This document shows, one piece after another, positions 17,106 to 26,562 of a stretch of DNA of 64,000 bases. The stretch's first letter is position 1, and every line of letters begins with the position of its first letter. Where the stretch lies: the NCBI GenBank assembly GCA_002694685.1, contig NZMW01000012.1:1-64000 (forward strand). The letters are read 5' to 3'. Made by a program: the position numbers and the translations under genes. The notes under the pieces were generated by a model that was not told the origin of the DNA, searched no databases, and worked only from the letters and a program-made list of their open reading frames with translations. The stretch is from Balneola sp. Lineage in GTDB: Bacteria; Bacteroidota; Rhodothermia; Balneolales; Balneolaceae.

Positions 17106-19943
17106 CTAATTCCCTTCTTTAAAGTCTTCATTCACCAAAATGGGCTTACCGAAACCTAACTGCTCCAGCCGATCCATTTGTGTTTTGGCATCACCAACTA
17201 CCAGCCAAATCATTCTATCGGGATTGGCATACGTTCGGGCAAGTTCCTGAATTCTTTCCTGCGTAATATTCTTGACGACTTCTTCTCTTTGTTTGATGTA
17301 ATCAGGAGACCATCCGTAAGAGCTGATATTTTCGAGTAAATTCAGTTTTGAACCTAAGGTCTCAAACCGACGGGCGTTACTTTTGAGCAAGAAACTCTTA
17401 GTGTTTTCAAGGTCTTCATTAGTGAATGTACTAGGATATTCTTCCAGGATTTCTTTAACCAAAGCCGCTGACTCATACGTCACGTTAGTTCTCACACCAC
17501 TGGATATGGTAAAGGATCCGGCAATATCAGAGCCTGAGAAACCGGAGCCGATTCCGTAGGTATAGCCTTTGCCTTCACGCAATTCTTGTGTAAATCGGGA
17601 TGCAAATCCACCACCACCAAGCTTGTAGTTCATAACCGTTGCAGGGTAGAAATCAGGATCGGTTTCCGGCATGGCAAGGTACCCGAATCGTAATACAGAT
17701 TGCTTGGCGTCAGGCACATCATAGAAATAGACTTGTGATTCGGAAGGCTGTTCAGGAGTCTCAAATTCAGGGATATTTACTTCAGTGGCTTCCCATCTTC
17801 CGCTGATGGCCTCTAAAGAAGCGACAACTTCACCCTGGTCAATAGCTCCCACTACATGCATATCAGCTACAGAAGGAGAGAGGTTATTTTCGTAGTACGC
17901 TTTTAAATCCTCAAGGGTGATGACTTCGATGCTGTTGGTAGTTCCTATTGTATTGAAGGAAAGAATGTGATCATCCCCATAAAGCAATTTGTTGTAGGTG
18001 TTAGAAGCGATGCTGTTAGGATTTGCGCTTTGCTGAGCTATTTGGCTTAGAATGCTTTGTTTGGCAAGTTCAAATTCACGTTCGTCCCATCGGGGCTCAA
18101 GCAGGATTTCTTCCACAAGCTTGATGGTTTTCTCATAATTTCTAGCCAAAGAGTTACCGCGAATGGTGATACTCTGTCTGCCCGAATTAACCCTTATAGA
18201 AGCTCCCAACTCATCGATGGCTTCTTCCAGCTCTTCCGGAGTTTTATTTGCGGTTCCTTTAGTTAAAAGTTCTGCAAGGAGATTAGAGACGCCGGTTTTG
18301 TCCGTGCTTTCAAGCATCAATCCACCTTTGATGGAGATCTCAAATTCAACCAGTGGCAACTCGTAGTTCTCGATTCCATAGATATCTAATCCATTGGCGA
18401 GTTCGGTCTCCCAAACCTGTGGGACTTTTAAATCGGGGCTTTCTCCATATGGAGGTTCTACCGAACGGTCAAAACTAGAAGGAGTTTTTTCGTAAGTGGT
18501 TTCTTCGGGAAGGGTAAATGATTCTCCTTCAGCATTTTGGACAATCTCTTCTTCCACCACATTCGCCATTTCAGAACCTTCAAGGGCAAGTTCTGCATCT
18601 CCCTGAGGCACGAAACTCGTGGCTACGAAGTTTTCGTCTTTGATATATTTCTCATACACCCGCATCACATCTTCTTTGGTAACTGCCAGCGTTTTCTGGA
18701 TGTCTTTGTTGATGTATCCCGGATCATCTGCAAAGATATTGTATTGAGCTAACTGAAAAGCTTTTCCAAGTACGCTGGAAAGTCCGTTATAAAAATTTGT
18801 CTCGATTCCTGCTTTGATGCGGTCTAAATCAGATTGAGTAAAACCTTCCTCTTCAAAACGTAAAAAAGCCTCATTTACAGCTCCGGCCACATCGTTAAGG
18901 TTGGTATTTGGATACGCTCTGGTGATGAAGGAAATTTCACCAGCCAGTTCAGAATTTCCATTTCGCATAAATACATTTGAGGTCAATTCCTGCTCCTCAA
19001 CCAATACTTTATACAGAGGTGCTTTTTTACCGTCAGCAAGCAGTTGGGTTAGAATGTCGAGGGCATACGAATCTTCATGATAAAGATCGACACCGGGCCA
19101 AACCATGCGGAGTTCAGGTAGTCGGGCAAAGTTATCTTCGTAGTACTTTTTCTTGGTAGTGGAAAGAGTAACCGGCATATCGGGAAGAGGTTCGATTTCT
19201 TCCCCACGAGGAATTTCATCAAAATATTTGTAGATCCATTCTTTGGCTTGCTCTGAGTCGAAGTCACCTGCAATAACCAAAGTAGCATTGTTCGGCACAT
19301 ACCAGCGGTTGTAGAAATCCTTCACGTCCTGAAGAGTTGCGTTCTGTAAATCTTCCAAAGAACCAATTACCTGCCAATTGTAAGGATGACCTTGAGGATA
19401 CATATTTTTGTCAACCACGTAACTGGCGTGACCATAAGGCTGATTATCAACACCTTGACGCTTCTCATTTTTAACCACCTGCTTTTCTTTGGCAAGAACT
19501 GCTTCAGTTACCGTATTGATGAAATAACCCAGTTTATCCGCTTCAGCCCAGATCATTTTTTCGAGAGCATCTTTGGGTACCGTCTGGAAGTAGTTAGTGC
19601 GATCACGGCTTGTAGAACCGTTTGCTCCGGAACCTCCAATTCGGCTGCTCATTTTATCCAATCCGCCTTTCCCGAGATTTTCTGATTCAAGGAATAAGAG
19701 GTGCTCAAATAGGTGAGCAAAACCTGTTCGGCCTTCAATCTCACGGGCAGAACCCACGTGAAATGTAAGTGCAACAGCGGTTACTGGGTCTGAATCATCT
19801 TTGTGAAAAATGACTTCGAGTCCATTATCAAGAGTGAATTTCTCGTAATCAACGGAAAATTCAGTTTCTTTTTGTGAACAAGATGTGAGGATGAATGAAG
19901 ACAATACGAATGCAGAAAGCAGATAGAAAAAGCGTGATTTCAT
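17106..19943 (-). CDS. M16 family (pitrilysin-like) zinc protease lipoprotein
   Basis: The 945-residue protein starts with a lipoprotein signal (LTSCS, Cys at residue 22). The N-terminal M16 domain carries the inverted zinc motif HLFEH (about residues 81-85) with the distal Glu in the following helix. A second M16 half (about 510-930) follows without an HxxEH site, as in tandem pitrilysin-type proteases. It would degrade peptides in the periplasm or at the cell surface. It stands alone on the minus strand and ends in TAA. Confidence 0.92.
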   Translation of the reverse strand: MKSRFFYLLSAFVLSSFILTSCSQKETEFSVDYEKFTLDNGLEVIFHKDDSDPVTAVALTFHVGSAREIEGRTGFAHLFEHLLFLESENLGKGGLDKMSSRIGGSGANGSTSRDRTNYFQTVPKDALEKMIWAEADKLGYFINTVTEAVLAKEKQVVKNEKRQGVDNQPYGHASYVVDKNMYPQGHPYNWQVIGSLEDLQNATLQDVKDFYNRWYVPNNATLVIAGDFDSEQAKEWIYKYFDEIPRGEEIEPLPDMPVTLSTTKKKYYEDNFARLPELRMVWPGVDLYHEDSYALDILTQLLADGKKAPLYKVLVEEQELTSNVFMRNGNSELAGEISFITRAYPNTNLNDVAGAVNEAFLRFEEEGFTQSDLDRIKAGIETNFYNGLSSVLGKAFQLAQYNIFADDPGYINKDIQKTLAVTKEDVMRVYEKYIKDENFVATSFVPQGDAELALEGSEMANVVEEEIVQNAEGESFTLPEETTYEKTPSSFDRSVEPPYGESPDLKVPQVWETELANGLDIYGIENYELPLVEFEISIKGGLMLESTDKTGVSNLLAELLTKGTANKTPEELEEAIDELGASIRVNSGRQSITIRGNSLARNYEKTIKLVEEILLEPRWDEREFELAKQSILSQIAQQSANPNSIASNTYNKLLYGDDHILSFNTIGTTNSIEVITLEDLKAYYENNLSPSVADMHVVGAIDQGEVVASLEAISGRWEATEVNIPEFETPEQPSESQVYFYDVPDAKQSVLRFGYLAMPETDPDFYPATVMNYKLGGGGFASRFTQELREGKGYTYGIGSGFSGSDIAGSFTISSGVRTNVTYESAALVKEILEEYPSTFTNEDLENTKSFLLKSNARRFETLGSKLNLLENISSYGWSPDYIKQREEVVKNITQERIQELARTYANPDRMIWLVVGDAKTQMDRLEQLGFGKPILVNEDFKEGN

Positions 19944-20139
19944 GGAGGTAGTTTTTAAAATGTTTGGAAAGGAATATAACCTCGGGGCAGGTACGGTTTT
20001 GTAAATATTCTTGTTTCGTGAGGTGAGTAGAAATTAATTTAAGACACAACAGCTTTGAATCAAGTGTATCTAATTATTCAATCTCATAAAGAGCTTTGGA
20101 GGGTTGTTTTGCCTGTCTGATAGATTTTGTTTCTAAAAA

Positions 20140-20252
20140 TACTTCAAGCTTAAAAACACATCCAGATCCTTGCCTTCGCAGGGATGACAATCCAAATATA
20201 GAATCTATACGAAGCCGATCATTATGTCATTCCCGCGCAGGCGGGAATCTGG
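20140..20252. repeat. Dispersed repeat, left copy beside the GIY-YIG gene
   Basis: It begins AGCTTAAAAACACATCC, includes CCTTCGCAGGGATGAC, and ends with the palindrome TCATTCCCGCG...GCGGGAATCTGG. A near-identical unit in the same orientation lies at 20625-20734. The 19944-20312 gap otherwise has no gene. Confidence 0.75.
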
Positions 20253-20312
20253 ATTTACTATAGGTTAAAAATATTATTGTAAGGAAGTCATTTCCAAAGC
20301 CTCTTACCCGTA

Positions 20313-20621
20313 ATGAAAACAGGATACGTTTACATATTGTCAAACAGCAAGAGAACCGTGCTGTACACCGGTGTGACCAGCGATTTAATCAATCGGGTCT
20401 ATCAACATAAACAGGGTGAAGGTTCTCAGTTTACTTCACAATTCCGTGTTTACTATCTCGTGTACTATGAGGAGCATCAAAATATGTATCAGGCCATAAC
20501 GAGGGAAAAACAAATTAAGAAGTGGAAAAGAGACTGGAAGTTAAACTTGATAAGAAAAAGTAATCCGGAGCTGAAAGATCTTTGGGATGATATTTTGCCT
20601 CCGGGTAGGTTTCATTTTTAA
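20313..20621 (+). CDS. GIY-YIG endonuclease-domain protein
   Basis: The 102-residue protein is a single GIY-YIG domain of the UPF0213/YhbQ-like size: YVYILSNS at residues 5-12, LYTGVTSDL with the conserved Gly and the Arg of the following RVYQH, and the C-terminal REKQIKKWKRDWK with the catalytic-type Glu. It is bracketed by two copies of a dispersed repeat, 60 bases upstream and 4 bases downstream. In many bacteria such small GIY-YIG genes lie next to extragenic repeats; whether it mobilises them is unproven. Confidence 0.88.
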   Translation: MKTGYVYILSNSKRTVLYTGVTSDLINRVYQHKQGEGSQFTSQFRVYYLVYYEEHQNMYQAITREKQIKKWKRDWKLNLIRKSNPELKDLWDDILPPGRFHF

Positions 20622-20624
20622 AAT

Positions 20625-20734
20625 TACTTTGAGCTTAAAAACACATCCAGACCCCTGCCTTCGCAGGGATGACTTAGTGGAGATCGAAATAAATAATAAC
20701 AACAGATGTCATTCCCGCGGAGGCGGGAATCTGG
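20625..20734. repeat. Dispersed repeat, right copy beside the GIY-YIG gene
   Basis: It has the same order of elements as the copy at 20140-20252 (AGCTTAAAAACACATCC, CCTTCGCAGGGATGAC, GTCATTCCCGCGG...GCGGGAATCTGG) in the same orientation, starting immediately after the GIY-YIG stop codon. Confidence 0.75.
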
Positions 20735-20801
20735 TTCTAACATAGAGCCTATAATGCCTTTACCCGCAGAGGAAAGAACTACCTTCTCAGCATACAAACA
20801 A

Positions 20802-23255
20802 TCACTCCCCGGGCACCAATTTCGTAGTGCGAATTTCAGCATCTTCAAATAAAGTAGAGTCCTGATAGAGCCATCGGTATTGACCGTTAAGCCACATCTC
20901 TGTTTGGTCGCCGTAGTAATCTGAAAGAGGATTGCCAGACTGCCCCGTTGGGAGAATACTTTTACTTCTGCTCATATCAGATAAATCTGAAATACGACGA
21001 ATGGATGGCCCAAGCACCATTTCAAACGCATTATTCCAGCGGTACTGTCCATTGTTTACACTCATTCCGTGGCTGGGGACTTTATAAGGGCCTTTGCTTA
21101 GAATATTTTCGACAATCATTTTCAGAGCATTGGGTGCATCAGGGGCGTTTGCAGCCCGGGAGAAAAGTGGAGGCTCGAAAGAGATGGTATGTAACTGCTC
21201 CCATCTCCATTCAAAAGGCTCACTTCCAAGCGAATCACTCAAAAAGAGAATAGCATCTTGCATGCTTTTAACCACCATATCTTCTTTAGTCTCAACAGAG
21301 TCGGTTATCACATTATCGAATAAAGTGCTTTCGGAATCGATGAGGGAAGTCAATGTCCGAACTGGAATATTCTCGTGGTGAATGAAATTTGAATACGCCA
21401 CATCACCAAAGTCATCTTGGAGGGTATTCTCAGAGAACTTTAGGAAGAATACATCAAAAATAGAAGCGGCCGTTGACTTAAGGTCATACTCATAGTTCCA
21501 GTTTTCCAGATATGATATGGGAAGCTCAAAATTATAGGCATCCTGATTTCTGATAATGCTTAGAATTTTTGGGGTCATTTTTGCCGCAAAAGCTGAATAA
21601 GAATCGTTCTGCAGCTCCTGAAATTCTTCAGTGCCAAGGGTAGGGTTAGCCGTTAGTATTTCTTCAATTCGTTCGATCCTTGATGGCGGCTCCAAGAATG
21701 TCGCGATGTAATACGGATAATTATCAGTGGTGATTTTATTATTCGCGTTTGCGATCCATCCATCATCAGGGTTAATCAGGCGAGGCATTTCTGTGTGGGG
21801 AATGAAACCCTGCCAGTCTTGTGACGGATCCCAGCCTCTTCTTAGGGTGATGGGGTCTCCGGTTCGGATAGGAAGCTTAGCCACTGAATACATTGCGATG
21901 TTTCCTTCCACATCACCATACATAAAATTCAGACCTGGCACACCGAAAGTAGGGAGAGCATCCTTGAAATCCTGAAAATTCTCAGCCCAGTTGATGTTAT
22001 ACAATGTTCTCATCTCGTTGGTCTGCTCAAATCCAGTCCACTGCATGGATATGAGTTTATCTTCTGTAAGCTCTGGAACAGGATAGATGTCAGAAATAAC
22101 CGGGCCGTGTTTGGTATAACGAATTTCGAAGGATTGATCATCAGCATCTTTCACTTTAATGATTTCCCTGATAGTAGTGAATTGCTCATAAGAAGCTGTT
22201 GAATCACTCAATGAGTCGGCCACATATCGGCCCCGATCCAAAGGATCTGCTTGCTCTAAAAAGAAGTCAGTATCGTCGCTCATAATGCTTGTGAAAGACC
22301 ACGCCATGTGATCATTTTGGCCAATAATGACGGCAGGAACACCTGCCAATGTAGCTCCGGATACATTCTTCCCATTAAGGCTTAAATGCACTTCGTACCA
22401 CTTGCCGGGCATATCAAGCCCGAGGTGAGGATCTCCTGCTAAAAGGGGATATCCTGATTCTGTTTTTGAACCATCTACAACCCAGGCGTTACTTCCTACA
22501 TGGGTTCCTTCCATTTCCATTAGCTCACGCTTCTTAATTTCTTGTTGTAGCATGGGCATCAACGCAGAGGAATATCCCAAGGATTCAGCATCATCAAGTG
22601 AGGTTGGAGCGGTGTCGGGAAATCGGAGCTGGAGATCATCAAATTGGGAGGGAGGCAAAACTTCTTTGAGATAGCCGTAGGTGATTTCACTCCACCAACC
22701 CATGTTCAGTTCCCATCCCATCAGTCGGCTTACGGCAAGTGAACGGGCGGGCGTCCATTTGATGGGCTCGATTTCAGCTAAAGAAAATTGCACCGGTAAC
22801 CGATTGGCATTGTTGGCAATATAGGCATTCACTCCGTTTGAGTAAGCTGCTAAAACCGTCCGTTCCTCCTGACCAAGAGTATCAATAAGCTGCTGAGCAA
22901 TTTTCCAGAAGCCAAGCGTGCGTTGGTATTTATCCAGATTGATAAGTTCAGGATCATCCCCAAAAAATTCAGCAAAACGACCTTCAGCTGCAATTTGGGT
23001 AAGAGTCATTTGCCACAGGCGATCTTGTGCATGCACATAACCCAATGCGTAATATAAATCCTGCTCATTAGAGGCATAAATATGGGGAACTCCGTATGTA
23101 TCCCAGTTAATATCGACATCTTCCGAAATTCCGTTTAAAGTGATGGTAGCCTCATAATCTGGCAGAGGTTTGTAGAAGGTCCAATAAAAGGCCAGGCCAG
23201 CGAAGCCAACGAACAAAATCACTAGAAAGAGAAGCAGCTTAAAAAAGGTATTCAT
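20802..23255 (-). CDS. Penicillin acylase family (Ntn hydrolase) protein
   Basis: The 817-residue precursor has an N-terminal membrane anchor or signal (about 5-27), an alpha chain, and the autoproteolysis site with the nucleophile Ser in HVGSNAWVVDGSKTESGYPL (about residues 251-270). The beta chain follows. Members cleave amide bonds of penicillins, acyl-homoserine lactones or other N-acyl compounds; the substrate here cannot be inferred. It acts in the periplasm. It is monocistronic and ends in TGA. Confidence 0.92.
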   Translation of the reverse strand: MNTFFKLLLFLVILFVGFAGLAFYWTFYKPLPDYEATITLNGISEDVDINWDTYGVPHIYASNEQDLYYALGYVHAQDRLWQMTLTQIAAEGRFAEFFGDDPELINLDKYQRTLGFWKIAQQLIDTLGQEERTVLAAYSNGVNAYIANNANRLPVQFSLAEIEPIKWTPARSLAVSRLMGWELNMGWWSEITYGYLKEVLPPSQFDDLQLRFPDTAPTSLDDAESLGYSSALMPMLQQEIKKRELMEMEGTHVGSNAWVVDGSKTESGYPLLAGDPHLGLDMPGKWYEVHLSLNGKNVSGATLAGVPAVIIGQNDHMAWSFTSIMSDDTDFFLEQADPLDRGRYVADSLSDSTASYEQFTTIREIIKVKDADDQSFEIRYTKHGPVISDIYPVPELTEDKLISMQWTGFEQTNEMRTLYNINWAENFQDFKDALPTFGVPGLNFMYGDVEGNIAMYSVAKLPIRTGDPITLRRGWDPSQDWQGFIPHTEMPRLINPDDGWIANANNKITTDNYPYYIATFLEPPSRIERIEEILTANPTLGTEEFQELQNDSYSAFAAKMTPKILSIIRNQDAYNFELPISYLENWNYEYDLKSTAASIFDVFFLKFSENTLQDDFGDVAYSNFIHHENIPVRTLTSLIDSESTLFDNVITDSVETKEDMVVKSMQDAILFLSDSLGSEPFEWRWEQLHTISFEPPLFSRAANAPDAPNALKMIVENILSKGPYKVPSHGMSVNNGQYRWNNAFEMVLGPSIRRISDLSDMSRSKSILPTGQSGNPLSDYYGDQTEMWLNGQYRWLYQDSTLFEDAEIRTTKLVPGE

Positions 23256-23384
23256 GCAGAATGAGTCGTTTTGTGTTAGAGATGGAAATTAAACAATCTG
23301 CAGGCCATATAAATTGCAAAATTTTGAATTGAATGATTTTAACTTCGCTATGTTTATGATGGTGAATTATAAGAAAAGAAAATT

Positions 23385-23864
23385 ATGGAACAGCACTCCG
23401 AAAGAGTTACACGAGAACAACTGATACATCAACTGGAAGGCGGACAAGCTTTTATTAAAGTTGAGGATTTGCTAAATGAAATTGAGTTTAAAGATTTGGG
23501 TGTCCGACCGGCTGGTTTGCCCTATTCATTTTATGAGCAGTTCTTTCACCTACGTGTAGCTCAGTTTGATATCCTTGATTTCTCCCGAAACTCCGAATAC
23601 GAGCCAAAGCAATGGCCGGAAGATTACTGGCCGGTAGAGCAGGCTCCTGAAAGTGAAGAGGAGTGGGAATCCCTGAAAAAGCAGTTTTTTGATGAACGTA
23701 ATGAGTTCATGAATTTCATTCTGGATCCGAAGAACAATTTGCAAGAAGAAATACCGCATGGAGATGGACAAACACTCTTTAGAGAAGCTTTATTGGTTCT
23801 GGAACATAACGCATACCACATTGGTCAGCTGGCTATTATCTTCAGATTGCTAAAGAATGAGTAA
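23385..23864 (+). CDS. DinB-like superfamily protein
   Basis: The 159-residue protein fits the four-helix DinB/YfiT-like fold: a His in the second helix (EQFFHLRVAQFDILDF, about 50-65) and the C-terminal HNAYHIGQLAIIFRLL (about 140-155) supply the usual metal-binding His residues. Members act as thiol transferases or metal-dependent enzymes; the reaction of this one is unknown. It lies 38 bases upstream of the truA gene on the same strand, so co-transcription is likely. Confidence 0.8.
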   Translation: MEQHSERVTREQLIHQLEGGQAFIKVEDLLNEIEFKDLGVRPAGLPYSFYEQFFHLRVAQFDILDFSRNSEYEPKQWPEDYWPVEQAPESEEEWESLKKQFFDERNEFMNFILDPKNNLQEEIPHGDGQTLFREALLVLEHNAYHIGQLAIIFRLLKNE

Positions 23865-23902
23865 TAGTTTTTTGCGAACAAGTATGATTTTTATATTGAT
23901 AA

Positions 23903-24637
23903 ATGATCCGATATAAACTTACCATTGAATTTGACGGTACCAATTTCTCCGGATGGCAAATTCAACCCACCGACAGAACTGTTGAAGAAGAACTTGAGAA
24001 GGCAATGTCCACGGTTCTTCAGTCTGAAATTGATTTAATAGGACAGGGTAGAACGGATGCCGGAGTACACGCTACCGGACAGGTTGCTCATGTCGATTTA
24101 CCTGAAGAAGTCGATGTTGGGGAATTGCTCCATAAAACCAATAAGCTGGTTGGAAAGGAAGTACAGATAACAAAAGCAGAAGCCATATCTGATGACTTTC
24201 ATGCCCGATTTGATGCTACCGGTCGTCAATATGAATATACCATCGTTACGAGGTGGATGCCGCTAAAAGAGCGCTACTCATGGCAGCTGAATCAACCCCT
24301 TGAGTATGATAAACTCGAAAGGTGTGCTGAATTGCTAAGTGGTGAATTTGATTTTGCAGGCTTTTCGAAATTCAACAAAGACAACTATACTACTCTTTGT
24401 GATATCCAGCTTTCCAGATTTAAAAAAGAAGGCGAGGTTATAAAATATCAGGTTCGGGCAAATCGCTTTTTACGAAATATGGTCCGTCGTTTAGCAGGCA
24501 CTATGGTGCGCGTAGCACAAGGAAAGATTACAATAGAAGAATTTAAGGAGGTGCTGCAAAACCCTGATTCAAAAATTCCTACCTTTACAGCTCCTGCTCA
24601 GGGATTAGTGCTTCAGAAAGTTTTCTATAAAAATTGA
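23903..24637 (+). CDS. truA: tRNA pseudouridine(38-40) synthase
   Basis: The 244-residue protein has the TruA signatures: FDGTNFSGWQIQP near the N-terminus, the catalytic Asp in GQGRTDAGVHATGQ (about residues 47-60), and the C-terminal NRFLRNMVRRLAGTMVRVAQG (about 187-207). It modifies uridines 38-40 in the anticodon stem of tRNAs in the cytosol. The gene stops at TGA; since TruA is essential-type core metabolism with a normal C-terminus, this shows that TGA is a stop codon in the resident genome. Confidence 0.97.
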   Translation: MIRYKLTIEFDGTNFSGWQIQPTDRTVEEELEKAMSTVLQSEIDLIGQGRTDAGVHATGQVAHVDLPEEVDVGELLHKTNKLVGKEVQITKAEAISDDFHARFDATGRQYEYTIVTRWMPLKERYSWQLNQPLEYDKLERCAELLSGEFDFAGFSKFNKDNYTTLCDIQLSRFKKEGEVIKYQVRANRFLRNMVRRLAGTMVRVAQGKITIEEFKEVLQNPDSKIPTFTAPAQGLVLQKVFYKN

Positions 24638-24682
24638 AGAAAAGTGTTGAAAGTAGGTTAACAATGTGTTTATATTTGTCGC

Positions 24683-24702
24683 CCCTTCAAGAAGGGTTTT
24701 TT
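24683..24702 (+). terminator. Terminator after truA
   Basis: CCCTTC and GAAGGG form a short stem followed by six T. A Bacteroidota-type -7 element (TATATTTG, 24671-24678) lies just before it, so the region may also contain promoter functions. Confidence 0.6.
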
Positions 24703-24733
24703 ATTTATTGATGTTAGCAAAAGCTACACACAT

Positions 24734-24808
24734 TCCTCGGTAGCTCAGTGGCAGAGCAGTTGACTGTTAATCAATTGGTCGTAGGTTCGAATCCTACCCG
24801 GGGAGCCA
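24734..24808 (+). tRNA. tRNA-Asn (anticodon GTT)
   Basis: The cloverleaf is complete: acceptor arms TCCTCGG and CCGGGGA, D-loop AGCTCAGTGGCAGAGC, anticodon loop CTGTTAA with GTT at 24766-24768, T-arm GTAGGTTCGAATCCTAC, and an encoded CCA. The 3' end of a serine recombinase gene on the opposite strand overlaps it, indicating that this tRNA is where the island at 24.8-45 kb attaches. Confidence 0.97.
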
Positions 24809-26433
24809 AGCGTTCCTTTCATGCGAACCCGACCTTTCGGGTTCGCTTTTTTTATGTCCAGCCAATCCATCTCAAGGGCCTTGTCGGCTATATATTGAAC
24901 TTCGATAGTTCCGTCATTTGTCTTCTGGTTAACTAGAGACTCAACATTTTTTACCAAAACTTTTGTTAAATCACGCTTGGTATCGACATCGTTGTAATCA
25001 TACAGGCTCACAAAACCTTTGAGCACTTTTTTGTATTCCGATGCTGAAATCGGACTTTGTTGTTTCAGGGTTTTTAATTGCTCGCTCAGGAATTCTATTT
25101 CATTTTCCTTTTCTTCAATTTCGAGCACTATTGATTCAAGCTGTGACTCATAGGTTTCTTTCAGGGAAGAGGCTGCGTTATCTGTGACAAGTTTAAGGGC
25201 ATTGACTTTATCTTTCTTTTTGGACTTCAGTAAGTCCTGAATTTGCTTAATCCTTTTCTCGATCTCTTTGATTCGATCTTCCCCTTCATACTTAATTCTC
25301 TTCTTCATTGCCTTGAGCAATTCCGGCTCTTCGAGTAGTACGACTAAGGTTTTATATACAAATTCATCAAGGGTATGGACCGGGAGGTCTTTTGGATTGT
25401 GGTCTTTGGTTTTACCCTCGTTATTTTTCTGGACACATTTGTAGTAATAGTATTTCTTGTCGTGTCGATTGGTTGTGCTGGAGACGGTCATCCCACTTTC
25501 ACAGAACCCACAAGTACAAAGGTCAGTTAGAACGGCAGGGGTATCACTTGTTATGTTAGATTTCGGTTCTGCAGCGTTTTGACTTATGATTGTCTGAACC
25601 TGATCAAAAACTTCCTGATCTACAATTTGCTCATGCTTCCCTTCATATACTTTCCCTTCAAACTCATACTTACCCAAGTAAGTGTGGTTCTTAAGAATGG
25701 TCAAAACCGATTTCTTATGAAACTTTCCTCCACCACGACTATTTCCCTTTAGAGTAATCCACTCTTTATTTCTGAACCCGTCCTTATTCAGTTTTCTCGC
25801 TACTTTACTTGCTGATTTCATTTTTAAATAGCGTTTGTAAATGTCTCCGACTATTCCAGCCTCATTTTCATTAACAACCAATTTCCGATCTTTTAGATCA
25901 TACCCTAATATTTGATAACCACCGGGCCATAAGCCGGCTTTAATTGTTTCAAGTCGTTTTTCACTTGTTCGTTCTGAAACCATATCCCTCTCAAATTCTG
26001 CAAATACCAGCAACATTCTTTGGAGTGCTTTTCCGGCTGGGGAAGTCGTATCAATATCTTGTGTAACTACAGCAAGACTTACATCATGTTCTTCAAGTGT
26101 TTCTAAAAAATTCAAAAAATCTTGAAGGCTCCGGGAAACCCGGTCAATCTTTGTAACGATGAGGAGATCAAATTTACCCTCAGAAGCATCTTTCATAAGT
26201 CTTGCTATACCGGGTCTCTTAAGATCTTTTCCAGACTTTGTGTCCTTATACACTTCATAGTCATTGATCTTTTTGCCCTCAATACCACCCATCGTATTTT
26301 TTTGGTCGATCCATGTTTTACATTGGCTTAGTTGACCATCCAAAGAACTGAAGTCGTTATCAGATTGCTCTACGGTTGAAACACGGATATAGACGGCGGC
26401 TTTGAGGGATTTCTTTTTATTCTTTTTGGGCAT
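24745..26433 (-). CDS. Large serine recombinase (site-specific integrase)
   Basis: The 562-residue protein has an N-terminal resolvase domain (about 10-155) with catalytic Ser in YIRVSTVEQ (residue 19), a recombinase domain (about 175-280), a zinc ribbon (CTCGFCESG and YYKC, about 310-335), and a long coiled coil (about 370-480). The last roughly 20 codons run antisense through tRNA-Asn and its terminator, giving the tail GSPGRIRTYDQLINSQLLCH seen when recombinase genes abut a tRNA target. It would integrate and excise the island by strand exchange at short att sites. It ends in TGA inside the tRNA gene. Confidence 0.93.
   Translation of the reverse strand: MPKKNKKKSLKAAVYIRVSTVEQSDNDFSSLDGQLSQCKTWIDQKNTMGGIEGKKINDYEVYKDTKSGKDLKRPGIARLMKDASEGKFDLLIVTKIDRVSRSLQDFLNFLETLEEHDVSLAVVTQDIDTTSPAGKALQRMLLVFAEFERDMVSERTSEKRLETIKAGLWPGGYQILGYDLKDRKLVVNENEAGIVGDIYKRYLKMKSASKVARKLNKDGFRNKEWITLKGNSRGGGKFHKKSVLTILKNHTYLGKYEFEGKVYEGKHEQIVDQEVFDQVQTIISQNAAEPKSNITSDTPAVLTDLCTCGFCESGMTVSSTTNRHDKKYYYYKCVQKNNEGKTKDHNPKDLPVHTLDEFVYKTLVVLLEEPELLKAMKKRIKYEGEDRIKEIEKRIKQIQDLLKSKKKDKVNALKLVTDNAASSLKETYESQLESIVLEIEEKENEIEFLSEQLKTLKQQSPISASEYKKVLKGFVSLYDYNDVDTKRDLTKVLVKNVESLVNQKTNDGTIEVQYIADKALEMDWLDIKKANPKGRVRMKGTLGSPGRIRTYDQLINSQLLCH
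24823..24853 (+). terminator. Terminator of tRNA-Asn
   Basis: GCGAACCCGA and TCGGGTTCGC form a perfect stem followed by seven T, 14 bases after the tRNA. It also lies within the 3' end of the recombinase gene on the other strand. Confidence 0.85.
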
Positions 26434-26562
26434 ATGAGCGAAATAAAATCAATTTTTCTTTCCTGCAATTAACAGAATTAATAGGACTAATTCACTTAGA
26501 TTCGCTTAGCAATCCTTACATGCTTTTCCTATAATCCATTGTTAATAAAATAAGATACACAG

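Noticed and set aside
20624-20848. Small minus-strand reading frame after the GIY-YIG gene
   Set aside because: It consists largely of the dispersed repeat and has no protein-like composition.
24748-24936. Short reading frame over the tRNA-Asn gene
   Set aside because: It is the tRNA gene read as protein, with no independent support.
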